A stretch of DNA of 64,000 nucleotides, taken from contig NC_006513.1 in NCBI RefSeq assembly GCF_000025965.1, positions 3,224,001 to 3,288,000 of the forward strand. The letters run 5' to 3'. A program made the position numbers and the translations under genes. This DNA is from Aromatoleum aromaticum EbN1 (GTDB lineage: Bacteria; Pseudomonadota; Gammaproteobacteria; Burkholderiales; Rhodocyclaceae). The notes under the pieces were generated by a model. It ran no database searches. It saw nothing but the letters and a program-made list of their open reading frames with translations, and had not been told where the DNA came from. Shown piece by piece: positions 27,804 to 39,847 of this stretch (the stretch's first letter is position 1; every line of letters begins with the position of its first letter).

Positions 27804-28817
27804 ATGGGTGTCACCGTTGCGATCGACTGCATGGGTGGCGATCATGGCCCGGCCGTGACCGTTCCTGCTGCGCGGGCGTTTCTGCGCAATCATCCCGAAG
27901 CCCGCATCGTCCTCGTCGGGCGCCAGGATGCGCTCGAGCAGGCGATGGGCGCCATCGGGAACGGATTCGGCGAGCGGCTTTCGCTCCGTGCCGCGTCGGA
28001 AGTCATCGCAATGGATGATCCTCCAGCCATTGCGATGCGCTCGAAGAAGGATTCGTCGATGCGCGTCGCGATCGACCTCGTCAAGTCCGGCGAGGCGCAG
28101 GCTGCAGTGTCGGCCGGCAACACCGGCGCGTTGATGGCGATTTCGCGCTTCGTGCTGAAAACCTTGCCGGGAATCGACAGGCCGGCGATCGCGACGATTC
28201 TGCCGACGCGCAAGGGACAGACGTACGTCCTCGATCTGGGTGCCAACGTCGACTGCCTGCCCGAGCATCTGCTCCAGTTCGGCATCATGGGCGCAATGCT
28301 GGTGTCGGCTGTCGAGCATCTCGACCGGCCAACAGTTGGCCTCCTCAATATTGGCGAGGAAGCGATCAAGGGCAACGAGGTGGTGAAGCGGGCCGCGGAG
28401 TTGCTGAAGACGAGCGGCCTGAATTTCTACGGCAACGTCGAAGGTGACGACATCTACAAGGGTACGACCGACGTCGTGGTGTGCGACGGATTCGTCGGCA
28501 ATGTCGCGTTGAAGACCTCCGAAGGCCTGGCGCAGATGCTCGCGACTTTTCTGCGCGAGGAATTCAGTCGCAATCTCCTCAGCAAGGCGATGGCACTGAT
28601 CGCGATGCCGGCGCTCAAGCGCTTCAAGCATCGTGTCGATCACCGCCGGTACAACGGGGCGGCGCTGCTCGGATTGCGCGGCGTAGTCGTCAAGAGTCAC
28701 GGCTCGGCCGATGCGTTCGCGTTCGAGCAGGCAATCCACCGCGCCGCCGAAGCGGCATCGAACCGCTTGATCGAGCGCATTACCGAACGGATGACGGCTA
28801 TGGGGGTAGCAGCATGA
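27804..28817 (+). CDS. plsX: Phosphate acyltransferase PlsX
   Basis: Makes acyl-phosphate from acyl-ACP for phospholipid synthesis. 337 residues from the ATG at 27804 ([16 protein letters not shown]), the family N-terminus. [10 protein letters not shown] and [16 protein letters not shown] are the nucleotide-like binding loops, and [14 protein letters not shown] is conserved. The upstream TTG at 27780 is not needed. It overlaps fabH by 4 bp (ATGA). Confidence 0.96.
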   Translation: MGVTVAIDCMGGDHGPAVTVPAARAFLRNHPEARIVLVGRQDALEQAMGAIGNGFGERLSLRAASEVIAMDDPPAIAMRSKKDSSMRVAIDLVKSGEAQAAVSAGNTGALMAISRFVLKTLPGIDRPAIATILPTRKGQTYVLDLGANVDCLPEHLLQFGIMGAMLVSAVEHLDRPTVGLLNIGEEAIKGNEVVKRAAELLKTSGLNFYGNVEGDDIYKGTTDVVVCDGFVGNVALKTSEGLAQMLATFLREEFSRNLLSKAMALIAMPALKRFKHRVDHRRYNGAALLGLRGVVVKSHGSADAFAFEQAIHRAAEAASNRLIERITERMTAMGVAA

Positions 28818-29779
28818 TCTACGCACGGATCGCCGGAACTGGCAGCTTTCTGCCGGGCGAGCCGATAACCAACGATGACCTGGTGGCGCGCGGTATCGAT
28901 ACGTCGGACCAATGGATCATCGAACGGACCGGAATCCGCAGCCGACATCTGGCGTCGGCGGAAATGTCGTCGAGCGATCTGGCCAAGACGGCGAGCGAGC
29001 GCGCCCTCGACGCGGCAGGAGTGCGGCCCGACGACATCGACCTGATCATCGTCGCGACCTCCACGCCCGACTGCATCTTTCCCAGCACCGCCGCACTGCT
29101 CCAGTCGAAGCTCGGCATTCGCAATGGCGCTGCCGCGTTCGACGTGCAGGCGGTTTGCAGCGGTTTTGTCTATGGGCTGACGATCGCCGAGAAGTTCATC
29201 CGCTCCGGTAGCCACAAGCGCGCGCTGGTCGTCGGCGCCGAAGTGTTCTCGCGCATTCTCGACTGGTCGGATCGCGGCACCTGCGTCCTGTTCGGTGACG
29301 GCGCCGGCGCGGTCGTGCTCGAAGCGGCCGAGGCGCCGGGAATCCTCGCGAGCGCGCTGCATGCCGACGGAAGCCATCATCCGATTCTCTGCGTTCCGGG
29401 TGCGGTGGCGGCCGGCCAGGTCGTCGGCGACCCGTTCCTGCGCATGGACGGCCAGGCCGTGTTCAAGTTCGCGGTCCGGGTGCTGGGCGACGTCGCGCTG
29501 GAAGTGCTCGATCAGGCAGGTGTCACGGTGGACTCCGTGGACTGGCTGATTCCCCATCAGGCGAATATCCGCATCCTGCAGGCGACTGCGCGCCGTCTCG
29601 GCGTTTCGATGGACAAAGTGATCACGACCGTCGATCACCACGGCAACACTTCCGCGGCATCGATTCCGCTGGCGCTCGACCTCGCCGTCCGCGATGGCCG
29701 TATCCGGCCGGGGCACCGCTTCATCATCGAAGGGGTAGGCGGGGGCTTCACGTGGGGCGCGGCGCTGCTCCAATTCTGA
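28814..29779 (+). CDS. fabH: 3-oxoacyl-ACP synthase III
   Basis: Condenses acetyl-CoA with malonyl-ACP to start fatty-acid synthesis. 321 residues. The catalytic triad is visible: C115 (QAVCSGF), H248 (IPHQAN) and N278 (HHGNTSA). The start ATG shares bases with the plsX stop. The gene heads the fabH-fabD-fabG series. Confidence 0.97.
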   Translation: MIYARIAGTGSFLPGEPITNDDLVARGIDTSDQWIIERTGIRSRHLASAEMSSSDLAKTASERALDAAGVRPDDIDLIIVATSTPDCIFPSTAALLQSKLGIRNGAAAFDVQAVCSGFVYGLTIAEKFIRSGSHKRALVVGAEVFSRILDWSDRGTCVLFGDGAGAVVLEAAEAPGILASALHADGSHHPILCVPGAVAAGQVVGDPFLRMDGQAVFKFAVRVLGDVALEVLDQAGVTVDSVDWLIPHQANIRILQATARRLGVSMDKVITTVDHHGNTSAASIPLALDLAVRDGRIRPGHRFIIEGVGGGFTWGAALLQF

Positions 29780-29794
29780 TACAGGACGGATACG

Positions 29795-30724
29795 ATGGTT
29801 TTTGCGCTGGTTTTTCCGGGACAGGGGTCGCAATCGGTCGGCATGATGTCGGCCTACGGTGAGCGGGCCGAGATTCGCGACACCTTTGCCGAAGCATCGG
29901 ATGCTCTCGGCGAGGATTTGTGGCAGATGGTGAGCGAGGGGCCGGCAGAGCGGCTCGCGCTGACGGTGAATACCCAGCCGCTGATGCTCACCGCCGGGGT
30001 CGCCGCGTACCGCGCGTGGCTGGCCGCCGGCGGGCCGAAGCCCTCGCTCGTCGCCGGCCACAGCCTCGGCGAATATTCCGCGCTGGTCGCCGCCGGAGCG
30101 CTGAGCTTCAAGGACGCTGTGCCGCTGGTGCGCTTTCGCGCGCAGGCGATGCAGGAGGCGGTTCCGGCAGGCGAAGGGGCAATGGCAGCGCTGCTCGGCC
30201 TCGACGTCGATGCGGTCCGCGAAGCATGCGCCGAGGCCTCCCGCGGCGAGGTCGTCGAAGCGGCGAACCTGAACGCGCCGGGGCAGATCGTCATCGCCGG
30301 AGCGAAAGGTGCAGTCGAACGCGCGATCGAGGCAGCGAAGGGGCGCGGCGCGAAGCGCGCGATGCTGTTGCCGGTCAGCGCTCCGTTCCACTGCGCGCTG
30401 ATGAGGCCGGCAGCCGAGCGGTTGGCCGAGCGCCTCGCGACGGTCGCGATCGCGTCGCCCGAGATCGCGGTGCTGAACAACGTCGATGTCGCAGTGTGCA
30501 ACGATCCGGCAGCAATCCGCGACGCGCTGGTCAGGCAGGCGTTCTCGCCGGTGCGCTGGATCGAGATCGTGCAGGAAATTTCCCGTCGTGGCGTCGGCCA
30601 CGTCTTCGAATGCGGCCCCGGCAAAGTGCTCGCGGGGATGACCAAGCGGATCGCAGGCGATCTCCAGGGCGGCTCGATTCACGACGCCGCCAGTCTCGAA
30701 CTCTCGATCGCGGCGGTCAAATGA
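29795..30724 (+). CDS. fabD: Malonyl-CoA:ACP transacylase
   Basis: Transfers malonyl groups to ACP. 309 residues. FPGQGSQ near residue 7, the nucleophile S90 in GHSLGEYSAL and H199 in SAPFHCALM form the catalytic set. It ends in an ATGA overlap with fabG. Confidence 0.97.
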   Translation: MVFALVFPGQGSQSVGMMSAYGERAEIRDTFAEASDALGEDLWQMVSEGPAERLALTVNTQPLMLTAGVAAYRAWLAAGGPKPSLVAGHSLGEYSALVAAGALSFKDAVPLVRFRAQAMQEAVPAGEGAMAALLGLDVDAVREACAEASRGEVVEAANLNAPGQIVIAGAKGAVERAIEAAKGRGAKRAMLLPVSAPFHCALMRPAAERLAERLATVAIASPEIAVLNNVDVAVCNDPAAIRDALVRQAFSPVRWIEIVQEISRRGVGHVFECGPGKVLAGMTKRIAGDLQGGSIHDAASLELSIAAVK

Positions 30725-31479
30725 GCGCAACAAATTCAACCCTGAACGGGGCAGTGGCGCTGGTCACGGGCGCTTCACGCGGTATCGGCCGCGCAGTCGC
30801 GCTCGAACTCGGTCGTCTCGGCGCCACGGTCGTCGGGACCGCGACTTCGGAAGCGGGCGCGGCGGAAATCGGCAAAAGTCTGCGCGAAGCCGGCACCGAA
30901 GGCTGCGGTCTGGCGCTCGATGTGACCGACGGCGCTGCCTGCGAGGCAGCGGTCAGAGAGGTCGAAAAGCGTTTTGGCGCGATCGGCATTCTCGTGAACA
31001 ATGCGGGCATCACGCGCGACAATCTCGCGCTGCGCATGAAGGACGATGAATGGGAGGTGGTGATCGACACCAATCTCAAGTCCGTTTTCCGTATGTCACG
31101 CCTGGTCATGCGCGGGATGATGAAGGCGCGCGGCGGGCGCATCATCAACATCACTTCGGTGGTCGGCAGCGCCGGCAATCCGGGACAGGCAAACTATGCG
31201 GCAGCAAAGGCCGGAGTGGCCGGCATGAGCCGCGCACTCGCGCGCGAACTGGGCAGTCGCAACATCACAGTCAATTGTGTTGCCCCCGGATTCATCGACA
31301 CCGACATGACCCGGGCACTGCCAGAAGCCGCGCGCGACGCGCTGTTGGGCAACATTGCGCTCGGTCGTCTGGGCCGACCGGAGGAGATCGCCGCGGCGGT
31401 CGCCTTCCTCGCTTCACCCGCCGCTGCTTACGTTACCGGGACGACCCTGCACGTGAATGGTGGTATGTACATGTCGTGA
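30721..31479 (+). CDS. fabG: 3-oxoacyl-ACP reductase
   Basis: NADPH-dependent short-chain dehydrogenase of 252 residues. The dinucleotide loop is TGASRGIG. Catalytic S146, Y159 and K163 (YAAAK) are present, as are NNAGITRD and the C-terminal tetramer segment VTGTTLHVNGGMYM. It is translationally coupled to fabD. Confidence 0.97.
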   Translation: MSATNSTLNGAVALVTGASRGIGRAVALELGRLGATVVGTATSEAGAAEIGKSLREAGTEGCGLALDVTDGAACEAAVREVEKRFGAIGILVNNAGITRDNLALRMKDDEWEVVIDTNLKSVFRMSRLVMRGMMKARGGRIINITSVVGSAGNPGQANYAAAKAGVAGMSRALARELGSRNITVNCVAPGFIDTDMTRALPEAARDALLGNIALGRLGRPEEIAAAVAFLASPAAAYVTGTTLHVNGGMYMS

Positions 31480-31570
31480 GCGCCGGCCGCGATAGCGGTT
31501 GCCATCCTTTTTGGTAGAATACGCCGGCTTTTTTATTCATATCTGGATCATTCAGGGAAGGAGTTTGTTC

Positions 31571-31810
31571 ATGGAGAACATCGAACAGCGCGTCAAGAAG
31601 ATTGTCGCCGAGCAGCTTGGCGTGAACGAATCGGAGATCAAGACCGAGTCGTCTTTCGTCGACGATCTGGGCGCGGATTCGCTGGACACCGTGGAACTGG
31701 TCATGGCGCTGGAAGAAGAATTCGAGTGCGAAATCCCGGACGAAGAGGCCGAGAAGATCACCACGGTTCAGCAGGCGATTGACTACGTCACCGCTCATCT
31801 GAAGAAATAA
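31571..31810 (+). CDS. acpP: Acyl carrier protein
   Basis: 79-residue acidic carrier; S37 in [10 protein letters not shown] takes the phosphopantetheine arm. The start is the ATG at 31571, preceded by GGAAGGAG. A TAGAAT hexamer at 31515-31520 may be part of an acpP promoter, but no -35 lies at correct spacing. Confidence 0.98.
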   Translation: MENIEQRVKKIVAEQLGVNESEIKTESSFVDDLGADSLDTVELVMALEEEFECEIPDEEAEKITTVQQAIDYVTAHLKK

Positions 31811-31831
31811 ATCTGATTACCGGAGCGAACA

Positions 31832-33070
31832 TTGACCCGTCGCAGAGTCGTCATTACCGGTCTCGGAATCATCTCGCCGGTCGGTAATACCGTTCCGGAG
31901 GCCTGGGACAACATTGTCAACGGCCGCTCCGGCATCGGCGAAATCACGCGTTTCGATGCTTCCAGCTTCCCGGTCAGGATCGCCGGCGAAGTGAGGGGTT
32001 TCGACATTGGCGCCTACCTGTCTCCGAAGGAGGCGCGTCGTATGGATGTTTTCATCCACTACGGCCTGGCCGCAGGCATCCAGGCGTTCAGGGATGCCGG
32101 GCTGGACGTTACCGCCTCCAATGCGGAACGCATAGGGGTCAACCTCGGGTCGGGAATCGGCGGCTTGCCGATGATCGAAGCGACCCACGACGATTTCCTC
32201 AAGGGCGGGGCACGCAAGATTTCCCCTTTCTTCATTCCCGGCACGATCATCAACATGATCGCCGGCAACCTGTCGATCATGCTCGGACTGAAGGGTCCGT
32301 GCCTGGCGATGGTTACCGCATGCACCACGGCGACGCACTGCATCGGCGAGGCAGCGCGGCTCATCCAGTACGGGGATGTCGATGTGATGGTGGCCGGCGG
32401 CGCGGAATCCACCGTCACTCCGCTCGCCGTTGGCGGCTTCGCCTCCGCGAAGGCGTTGTCGACGCGCAACGATGATCCGCTTACTGCCAGCCGTCCATGG
32501 GACAAGGGGCGCGACGGTTTCGTGCTCGGCGAAGGGGCCGGCGTGCTGGTCCTCGAAGAGTACGAGCACGCGAAGGCGCGGGGCGCCCGGATCTACGCCG
32601 AAATATCCGGCTACGGCATGAGCGCCGATGCCTATCACATGACTGCACCGGCCGAGGACGGTGACGGCGCCGCGCGCTGCATGGCGAACGCGATGCGCGA
32701 TGCGCGCATGACGGTCGAGGAGATCGACTACGTCAACGCCCACGGCACTTCGACGCCCCTTGGAGACTTGGCCGAAACGACCGCGGTAAAGCGCTGTTTC
32801 GGCGATCGGGCAAGATCGATCGTGGTGAACTCCACCAAGTCGATGACCGGCCATCTGCTCGGCGCCGCGGGAGGTGTCGAAGCGGTGTTCACCGCGCTGG
32901 CCCTGCACAACCAGATCGCTCCGCCGACGATCAACATTTTCGAGCAGGACGAGCGGTGCGACCTTGATTACGTCGCGAACAAGGCGCGTCCGATGGAGAT
33001 CCGGGCAGCGCTTTCGAATTCGTTCGGCTTCGGTGGCACGAACGGCACGCTGGCGTTTCGTCGCATCTGA
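31832..33070 (+). CDS. fabF: 3-oxoacyl-ACP synthase II
   Basis: Chain-elongating condensing enzyme of 412 residues. It has nucleophile C164 ([12 protein letters not shown]), [12 protein letters not shown] and [12 protein letters not shown] with the two active-site histidines, and the C-terminal [10 protein letters not shown]. The start is a TTG at 31832, with GGAG 8 bases upstream and 21 bp after acpP. Confidence 0.97.
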   Translation: MTRRRVVITGLGIISPVGNTVPEAWDNIVNGRSGIGEITRFDASSFPVRIAGEVRGFDIGAYLSPKEARRMDVFIHYGLAAGIQAFRDAGLDVTASNAERIGVNLGSGIGGLPMIEATHDDFLKGGARKISPFFIPGTIINMIAGNLSIMLGLKGPCLAMVTACTTATHCIGEAARLIQYGDVDVMVAGGAESTVTPLAVGGFASAKALSTRNDDPLTASRPWDKGRDGFVLGEGAGVLVLEEYEHAKARGARIYAEISGYGMSADAYHMTAPAEDGDGAARCMANAMRDARMTVEEIDYVNAHGTSTPLGDLAETTAVKRCFGDRARSIVVNSTKSMTGHLLGAAGGVEAVFTALALHNQIAPPTINIFEQDERCDLDYVANKARPMEIRAALSNSFGFGGTNGTLAFRRI

Positions 33071-33091
33071 ACGGACGGGATAGCGCTGCGC

Positions 33092-33562
33092 ATGCGCTAT
33101 CCGCTCGAACTGCCGCTCAGGCCATCCCGGCAGGCACTGGTCATGATCGCCGCGATCCATACGATCGCGGCGATCGCGTTTCTGCGTTCATCGCTTTCGG
33201 CGCTGGCTCTCTATCCTGTTCTTTTCGTGCTTGCCGTATCGCTCTTCGCCGGCCTGCGCGTCGAGTGGCGCAAAACGGGCCGAGTGCTGACCCTCGAGAA
33301 CGATGGAACGCTTCGCGACGGCTGCGAAGTGGCGACGCTGGCGCCGGAGACAGGCTGCACCGATTTCGGATGGGCAGTGTGGCTGCAGTGGCGACGCGAC
33401 GAGGCGGAGGGGGTCGGTTCGCGCTGTCGCGGGTCGATCATGCTGCTACCTGATAACCTGCCTCGTGGACACTGGCGTGGGCTGCGTATCTGGTTGCGGC
33501 AGAAGATTCGCGCCGCCCCGGAAGGGGCGCAGGTGCGCGAAAACCCGAGCGGTCGATCGTAG
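33092..33562 (+). CDS. YgfX-like membrane protein
   Basis: 156 residues. A basic N-terminus (LELPLRPSRQ) is followed by two close membrane segments (about 15-32 and 37-54) and a soluble domain with LENDGTLRDG and IMLLPDNLPRGHWRGLRIWLRQKI, the layout of the YgfX/CptA family. It converges with nadB, two bases separating the stops. The function in this lineage is unproven. Confidence 0.75.
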   Translation: MRYPLELPLRPSRQALVMIAAIHTIAAIAFLRSSLSALALYPVLFVLAVSLFAGLRVEWRKTGRVLTLENDGTLRDGCEVATLAPETGCTDFGWAVWLQWRRDEAEGVGSRCRGSIMLLPDNLPRGHWRGLRIWLRQKIRAAPEGAQVRENPSGRS

Positions 33563-33564
33563 GA

Positions 33565-35160
33565 TCAGGTTTTCTGGGGCTGCAGGATCGTCGGGAGAGC
33601 CTCGTCGAGCATTTCCGGATAGTCGCGCGAGAAGTGCAGGCCGCGGCTTTCCTTGCGCTCGAGCGCGCAGCGCACGATGAGATCGGAAGTGACGACCAGA
33701 TTGCGCAGTTCGATGAGATCGTTGGTCACGCGGAAGTTCGAGTAGAACTCATTGATCTCGCTCGTCAGCAGGCGGATCCGGTGCTGAGCGCGCTGCAGGC
33801 GCTTCGTTGTCCTGACGATGCCGACGTAGTCCCACATCGCTCGCCGCAGTTCTGCCCAGTTGTGGGCAATCACGACCTCTTCATCGACGTCGGTGACCCG
33901 GCTCTCGTCCCACTCGGGCAGTGCCGCGATCGGGTCGCGGGGACGCGCCTGGATGTCTTTCGCGGCAGCTTCCCCGAATACCAGGCATTCGAGCAGCGAG
34001 TTGCTCGCGAGCCGGTTCGCGCCGTGCAGGCCGGTGCACGCTGATTCGCCCACGCAATAGAGGCCGGCGACGTCGGTACGAGCGGCGAGGTCCGTGACGA
34101 CGCCGCCGCAGGTGTAATGGGCCGCCGGGACGACGGGAATGCCTTCGTGCGTCATGTCGATGCCGAGTTCGAGGCAGCGCGCGTGGATATTCGGGAAATG
34201 TTCCCGCAGCCAGTCGGCCGGCTTGTGGCTGATATCGAGATAGACGCAGTCGAGGCCGCGTTTCTTCATCTCGAAGTCGATTGCGCGGGCCACGACGTCG
34301 CGCGGGGCAAGCTCCGCCCGAGGGTCGTGCTCCGGCATGAAGCGTGTGCCATCAGGGAGCCTCAGGATCCCCCCTTCGCCGCGGACAGCCTCCGAAATCA
34401 GGAACGACTTGGCTTGGGGATGGTAGAGGCAGGTCGGATGAAACTGGATGAACTCGAGGTTCGCGACGCGACAGCCGGCGCGCCAGGCCATCGCGATCCC
34501 GTCGCCGGTGGCGACGTCCGGATTCGTCGTGTAGAGGTAGGCCTTGCCGGCGCCTCCGGTCGCGAGTACCGTGCTGCGCGCCGCGATCGTGATCACGCGT
34601 CCGTCGGCGATGTCGAGCACGTACGCCCCGAGACAGCCTTCGCCACTGCGTCCGACCTTGTCGCCGAGGATCAGGTCGATCGCGATATGGTTTTCGAGGA
34701 TGTGGATGTTCGGATGGGCGCAGACGCGTTCGGTGAGCGTGGCCTGGACGGCGGCTCCGGTGGCATCGGCAGCATGGATGATGCGGCGATGGGAGTGCCC
34801 GCCTTCGCGCGTCAGGTGGTATCCGATCGCGGACTGGTCTTCCCGGGTGAAGGGAACGCCCCAGCGTATGAGCCATTCGATCGCAGCTTTGCCGTGTTCC
34901 ACGACAAAGCGGGTCGCAGCCGGGTCGCAAAGGCCTGCGCCCGCCGTGAAGGTGTCCTGTATATGAGCTTCGATGCTGTCGGTGGCGTCGAGTACCGCCG
35001 CAATGCCGCCCTGGGCCCAGGAACTCGCGCTATCCGCGATGGAACGTTTGGTCACCAGCGCAACGCGCAGGTGGTCCGCAAGGCGCAGCGCCAGCGATTG
35101 GCCGGCAGCGCCACTGCCGAGAATGAGTACGTCGTATTGTATTGACAAGGTCGTGAGCAT
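33565..35160 (-). CDS. nadB: L-aspartate oxidase
   Basis: FAD enzyme oxidising aspartate to iminoaspartate for NAD synthesis. 531 residues. The FAD-binding [14 protein letters not shown] at the N-terminus, [26 protein letters not shown] with the substrate Arg/His, [16 protein letters not shown], and [17 protein letters not shown] are all present. The gene is divergent from rpoE. Confidence 0.96.
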   Translation of the reverse strand: MLTTLSIQYDVLILGSGAAGQSLALRLADHLRVALVTKRSIADSASSWAQGGIAAVLDATDSIEAHIQDTFTAGAGLCDPAATRFVVEHGKAAIEWLIRWGVPFTREDQSAIGYHLTREGGHSHRRIIHAADATGAAVQATLTERVCAHPNIHILENHIAIDLILGDKVGRSGEGCLGAYVLDIADGRVITIAARSTVLATGGAGKAYLYTTNPDVATGDGIAMAWRAGCRVANLEFIQFHPTCLYHPQAKSFLISEAVRGEGGILRLPDGTRFMPEHDPRAELAPRDVVARAIDFEMKKRGLDCVYLDISHKPADWLREHFPNIHARCLELGIDMTHEGIPVVPAAHYTCGGVVTDLAARTDVAGLYCVGESACTGLHGANRLASNSLLECLVFGEAAAKDIQARPRDPIAALPEWDESRVTDVDEEVVIAHNWAELRRAMWDYVGIVRTTKRLQRAQHRIRLLTSEINEFYSNFRVTNDLIELRNLVVTSDLIVRCALERKESRGLHFSRDYPEMLDEALPTILQPQKT

Positions 35161-35260
35161 CCAGGATCGGTCGCGCGCCGAAATATAGCACGTCGCAGGC
35201 AGAGGCCGGAATCCGCGCTTACATCGGATCCGCCCGAATCACAAGACCCCTTCACCGTCT

Positions 35261-35287
35261 GAACTATTCCTGGAAGGCTGTGTCTCT
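35261..35287 (+). promoter_or_regulatory. Candidate sigma-E promoter of rpoE
   Basis: GAACTA (35261-35266), 16 bp, TCTCT (35283-35287) resembles the sigma-E consensus GAACTT-N16-TCTGA. It would fit the usual autoregulation of rpoE. The -10 match is imperfect. Confidence 0.45.
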
Positions 35288-35303
35288 TGCAATAGCTTCG
35301 GCT

Positions 35304-35332
35304 TTGCCGGACTCATGGGCGGTCGTTATACT
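35304..35332 (+). promoter_or_regulatory. Sigma-70 promoter of rpoE operon
   Basis: TTGCCG (35304-35309), 17 bp, TATACT (35327-35332), placing a start near 35339 and a leader of about 30 bases before the rpoE ATG. Confidence 0.65.
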
Positions 35333-35370
35333 GGCGCGGATTTTGCCCAACCTAGAGAAACGACCCGCTC

Positions 35371-35970
35371 ATGAGCGATCGCGAAATTGATCAGCAGCTT
35401 GTCGAACGCGTTCAGCGCGGCGACAAGCAAGCCTTCGGCTTGCTGGTAACAAAATACCAACGCAAGCTGCACAGGCTGCTTTCGCGGTTGATTCGCGATT
35501 CTGCCGAGGTGGAGGACGTCGCCCAGGAGACGTTCATCAAGGCTTACCGGGCCTTGGGTTCTTTCAGGGGCGACAGTGCTTTTTACACTTGGCTTTACCG
35601 GATCGGAATCAACACCGCTAAGAACTACCTGGTCTCCCAGAGCCGTCGTGCCCCGACTTCGACCGGATTCGATTCGGAAGAGGCGGAAACCTTCGAGGAA
35701 GGCGACAACCTGCGCGACATCAATACGCCCGAACGGCTGATGATGACGCGCCAGATCGGGCAGACGGTGGACGAGGCGATGGAGGCGCTGCCCGAGGAAC
35801 TGCGCACCGCGATCATGCTGAGAGAACTGGAAGGCCTTAGCTACGAAGAGATCGCGAGCATCATGGACTGTCCCATCGGGACGGTTCGGTCCCGGATTTT
35901 CCGGGCGCGCGAGGCAATTGCTGAACGACTGCGGCCGCTGCTGGATACGGCTCCTGACAAACGTTGGTAG
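35371..35970 (+). CDS. rpoE: RNA polymerase sigma factor RpoE (sigma-E/AlgU)
   Basis: Extracytoplasmic-function sigma factor for envelope stress, 199 residues. Region 2 is AEVEDVAQETFIKAYRALGSFRGDSAFYTWLYRIGINTAKN (about 47-87). Region 4 carries the helix-turn-helix LEGLSYEEIASIMDCPIGTVRSRIFRAR (about 150-177). It is followed by its own anti-sigma factor, so control is by regulated release. Confidence 0.96.
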   Translation: MSDREIDQQLVERVQRGDKQAFGLLVTKYQRKLHRLLSRLIRDSAEVEDVAQETFIKAYRALGSFRGDSAFYTWLYRIGINTAKNYLVSQSRRAPTSTGFDSEEAETFEEGDNLRDINTPERLMMTRQIGQTVDEAMEALPEELRTAIMLRELEGLSYEEIASIMDCPIGTVRSRIFRAREAIAERLRPLLDTAPDKRW

Positions 35971-35983
35971 GTGGGTGGTACTC

Positions 35984-36547
35984 ATGAAGGACAAACTGTC
36001 GGCACTGCTGGATGGCGATCTGGACGAACAGGCGATGAGCCCGGTGTTTGACTCGATTCGTCGAGATCGGTCTTTGCGCTCCGACTGGGAAACATACTGC
36101 CTCATAGGCGACGTCCTGCGCGGGGACCGGAACACTTCTCCGGGCCTGGTCGCCCGGGTGATGGCCGGGATCGAAGCTGAGCCGACCGTGCTTGCCCCTC
36201 CCGCTTCCGGCTCCGCCAGTGCGCCGCCGGGGGCTGCACAGCCTCGGGCGGGACGGTCGCTGATGCCGCTTGCCGCGTCGATCATGGGCGTCGCCGTTGT
36301 CGGGTGGGTCGCCTACACACTGAATGCCGAGCCCGAAGGAGACGTCCGCACGGCGAGCGCCGCCAGCGGCCTTCAGGCAGTGGAGAAGGTTTCCGTTCCG
36401 GGGGGGGCCACAGCTCCCTCACCCCAGGTCGACCGCCAGCGCGAATATCTCTTCGCGCATCAGGCGATGACTTCCGGCGGACCGCTTTCGGGCGTCATTC
36501 AGCACGTCCGGACAGTTTCGGATGTGAGACAGGACGTCAATCGATGA
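35984..36547 (+). CDS. rseA: Anti-sigma-E factor RseA
   Basis: 187 residues. The cytoplasmic N-domain MKDKLSALLDGDLDEQAM...SDWETYCLIGDVLRG binds sigma-E. One membrane segment lies near 97-113 (MPLAASIMGVAVVGWVAY), and a periplasmic tail is presumably cut by site-1 protease. The start is the ATG at 35984, 13 bp after rpoE. It ends in an ATGA overlap with rseB. Confidence 0.93.
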   Translation: MKDKLSALLDGDLDEQAMSPVFDSIRRDRSLRSDWETYCLIGDVLRGDRNTSPGLVARVMAGIEAEPTVLAPPASGSASAPPGAAQPRAGRSLMPLAASIMGVAVVGWVAYTLNAEPEGDVRTASAASGLQAVEKVSVPGGATAPSPQVDRQREYLFAHQAMTSGGPLSGVIQHVRTVSDVRQDVNR

Positions 36548-37521
36548 GAGGTTTTGCCGCTGCGTTGAGTCTGTGTCTGCTGTTCGCCCAGACCCAGGTT
36601 CTGGCGCAGGCACCGAGTGACCCGGTGTCCTGGCTCGAGCGCATCGCCACGGCGGGACAACGTCTGACCTACTCCGGGACTTTCATTTATCAGTCGGGCA
36701 AGAATTTCGAAACTTCCCGGATCTCGCACATGGTCGACGCAGGCGGGACGGAGCACGAGCGGCTCGAAGTACTCGACGGAAGTCCTCGTGAGGTGATCCG
36801 GACCAACAGCGAAGTGCGGTGCGTCCTGCCCGATCAGAAGATCGTCATAATCGATCAGCCGGGCGGACAGCGCGCGTTTCCGGCCCGGCTTCCCGCGTCG
36901 TTCGGCAGCCTCACCGAAAATTACCGCATCCGCAAGGGCGAACCGAGCCGCGTGGCGGGACTCGACGCGCAGCTCATCATCCTGGAGCCGAAGGACGACC
37001 TGCGCTACGGCCATCTGCTGTGGGCCGAAGTCCAGTCCGGCCTGTTGCTCAAGGCTCGCACGGTTGACGAGCGCGGCGAGATCATCGAGCAGTTCACTTT
37101 CAGCGATGTGAAGATCGGCGGCGAGATTGCGACTGAGGCCTTCAAGCCGCGCTATGTCAAGGACGACCGATGGCGCGTCGTCCGTGCCCATGGGGTCGAG
37201 GTGGGAAAGGAAGAGAGCGGCTGGGTGTTGACGACGCCGTTGCCCGGGTACTCGATGATGTCGATCGTGCGACGCCCGATAGGGCGTGACCGCGCTGAAG
37301 TTCTCCATCTCGTATTCAGTGACGGCCTTGCCGCGATCTCGGTATTCGTCGAACCGCTGCCTCCCAATGATGCTGTCAACAGCGCGGGGCCGCTGGCACC
37401 GAGCGGGGCGATCAACACGTACAAGCGCGTCGTTGCCGGCCATCTGGTCACGACGCTCGGCGAGGTTCCTCTGCGGGCAGTCCAGAGGGTGGGCGACGGG
37501 ATCGAGCCGGTCGCACGATGA
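36544..37521 (+). CDS. rseB: Periplasmic sigma-E regulator RseB/MucB
   Basis: 325 residues. A signal peptide (cleavage expected after VLA, about residue 21) is followed by the LolA-like fold (SWLERIATAGQRLTYSGTFIYQSG...) and a smaller C-terminal domain (VEVGKEESGWVLTTPLPGYSM). It protects RseA from proteolysis and senses mislocalised lipoproteins or LPS. Coupled by 4-bp overlaps on both sides. Confidence 0.94.
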   Translation: MRGFAAALSLCLLFAQTQVLAQAPSDPVSWLERIATAGQRLTYSGTFIYQSGKNFETSRISHMVDAGGTEHERLEVLDGSPREVIRTNSEVRCVLPDQKIVIIDQPGGQRAFPARLPASFGSLTENYRIRKGEPSRVAGLDAQLIILEPKDDLRYGHLLWAEVQSGLLLKARTVDERGEIIEQFTFSDVKIGGEIATEAFKPRYVKDDRWRVVRAHGVEVGKEESGWVLTTPLPGYSMMSIVRRPIGRDRAEVLHLVFSDGLAAISVFVEPLPPNDAVNSAGPLAPSGAINTYKRVVAGHLVTTLGEVPLRAVQRVGDGIEPVAR

Positions 37522-37987
37522 TCGAAGCCAAGGCTGTGGTAACCCGCGCGGAAAGTGGCGAGGCGTGGGTGCGCATCGATGATCGTCCGGGAGGATGCGG
37601 TCGCTGTGACGAACCGGGCGGGTGCCGCTCGACCGGGCTTGCCTATGCGCTGAAAGCGCCTGACAAAGTGTTCAGGCTGCCGAACCGGATCGGTGCCGAA
37701 GCGGGCGACGCCGTACGCCTGCGTATCGACGACGCTGCTCCCCTGCGCGGTGCCTTGCTCGGCTATGGCCTGGGCGTCGTGCTGCTGATCGCCGGTGCGG
37801 CGCTCGGGACAGGCCTGGCGGCCGAAGGGCAGGGCGATCTGTTCGCGCTGACTGGAGGCCTCGGCGGTCTCGCTGCCGCCGTGGGGTTGAATCGCTTCGT
37901 GCTGCGCAGTTCTAGGTTGCGCGAGGCGTTCGACGTCGAGATGGTGCATGAGCCGGCGTCCTGCAGGCACTCGGCGGGAACGTCCTC

Positions 37988-37991
<4 letters not shown>
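37518..37991 (+). CDS. rseC: RseC/MucC family membrane protein
   Basis: 157 residues. An N-terminal Cys-rich soluble part (GGCGRCDEPGGCRST, four cysteines) is followed by two membrane helices (about 78-97 and 104-124). The family modulates sigma-E and is annotated as SoxR-reducing in E. coli. It overlaps rseB and the downstream protease by 4 bp each. Confidence 0.92.
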
Positions 37992-39396
<1,405 letters not shown>

Positions 39397-39400
<4 letters not shown>

Positions 39401-39660
39401 GCGTGCGCGAGCTCGTGGTCATGAGCCGCGAGTGGTGCCACCTGTGCCACGATCTGCTCGATGAGCTCCGGCCGCTGGCGGCGGAGCTCGGCTGGACGCT
39501 GCGCGTTCTCGACGTCGATGCCGACCCCGAACTCGAGGCACGCTGGAACGAACTGGTCCCGGTAGTGCTGGGCGGCAACACCGAACTGTGCCGCTACCGG
39601 CTCGACGCAGCGGCCGTTCGTGCCTATTGCCGACGTTTTCCGCTAGAATCCGCGCCTTAG
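39397..39660 (+). CDS. Glutaredoxin-family protein
   Basis: 87-residue thioredoxin-fold protein. A CxxC-type active site, CHLC, lies at about residues 14-17, and the cis-proline loop in ELVPVVLGGNTELCRYRLD. The GTG start at 39397 overlaps the mucD stop (GTGA), so it is the last gene of the stress operon. It is followed by a terminator, then phage DNA. Confidence 0.88.
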
Positions 39661-39680
39661 CCAGGTCAACCAATTCATTC

Positions 39681-39709
39681 AAGGTGCCGCACGGCACCTT
39701 TCTTTTGTT
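39681..39709 (+). terminator. Intrinsic terminator of the rpoE operon
   Basis: An 8-bp stem AAGGTGCC / GGCACCTT (39681-39688 with 39693-39700) and GCAC loop are followed by TCTTTTGTT. Confidence 0.88.
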
Positions 39710-39847
39710 GTCGCTGCAACATATCCGAAATTTCGTCAAGCACGTTCAGCAGGGGCGCGGGTTCTAGCCCGATTTCGGAAGTTGCGAGTTCCAGGATACC
39801 CGCAAATCTACCCGCATTCGCGGGCGCTACCCGCAGCCCTCAAGCCC

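Noticed and set aside
39780-39840. Attachment site at the left prophage end
   Set aside because: TACCCGC-type repeats are present, but without the right end no core duplication can be shown.
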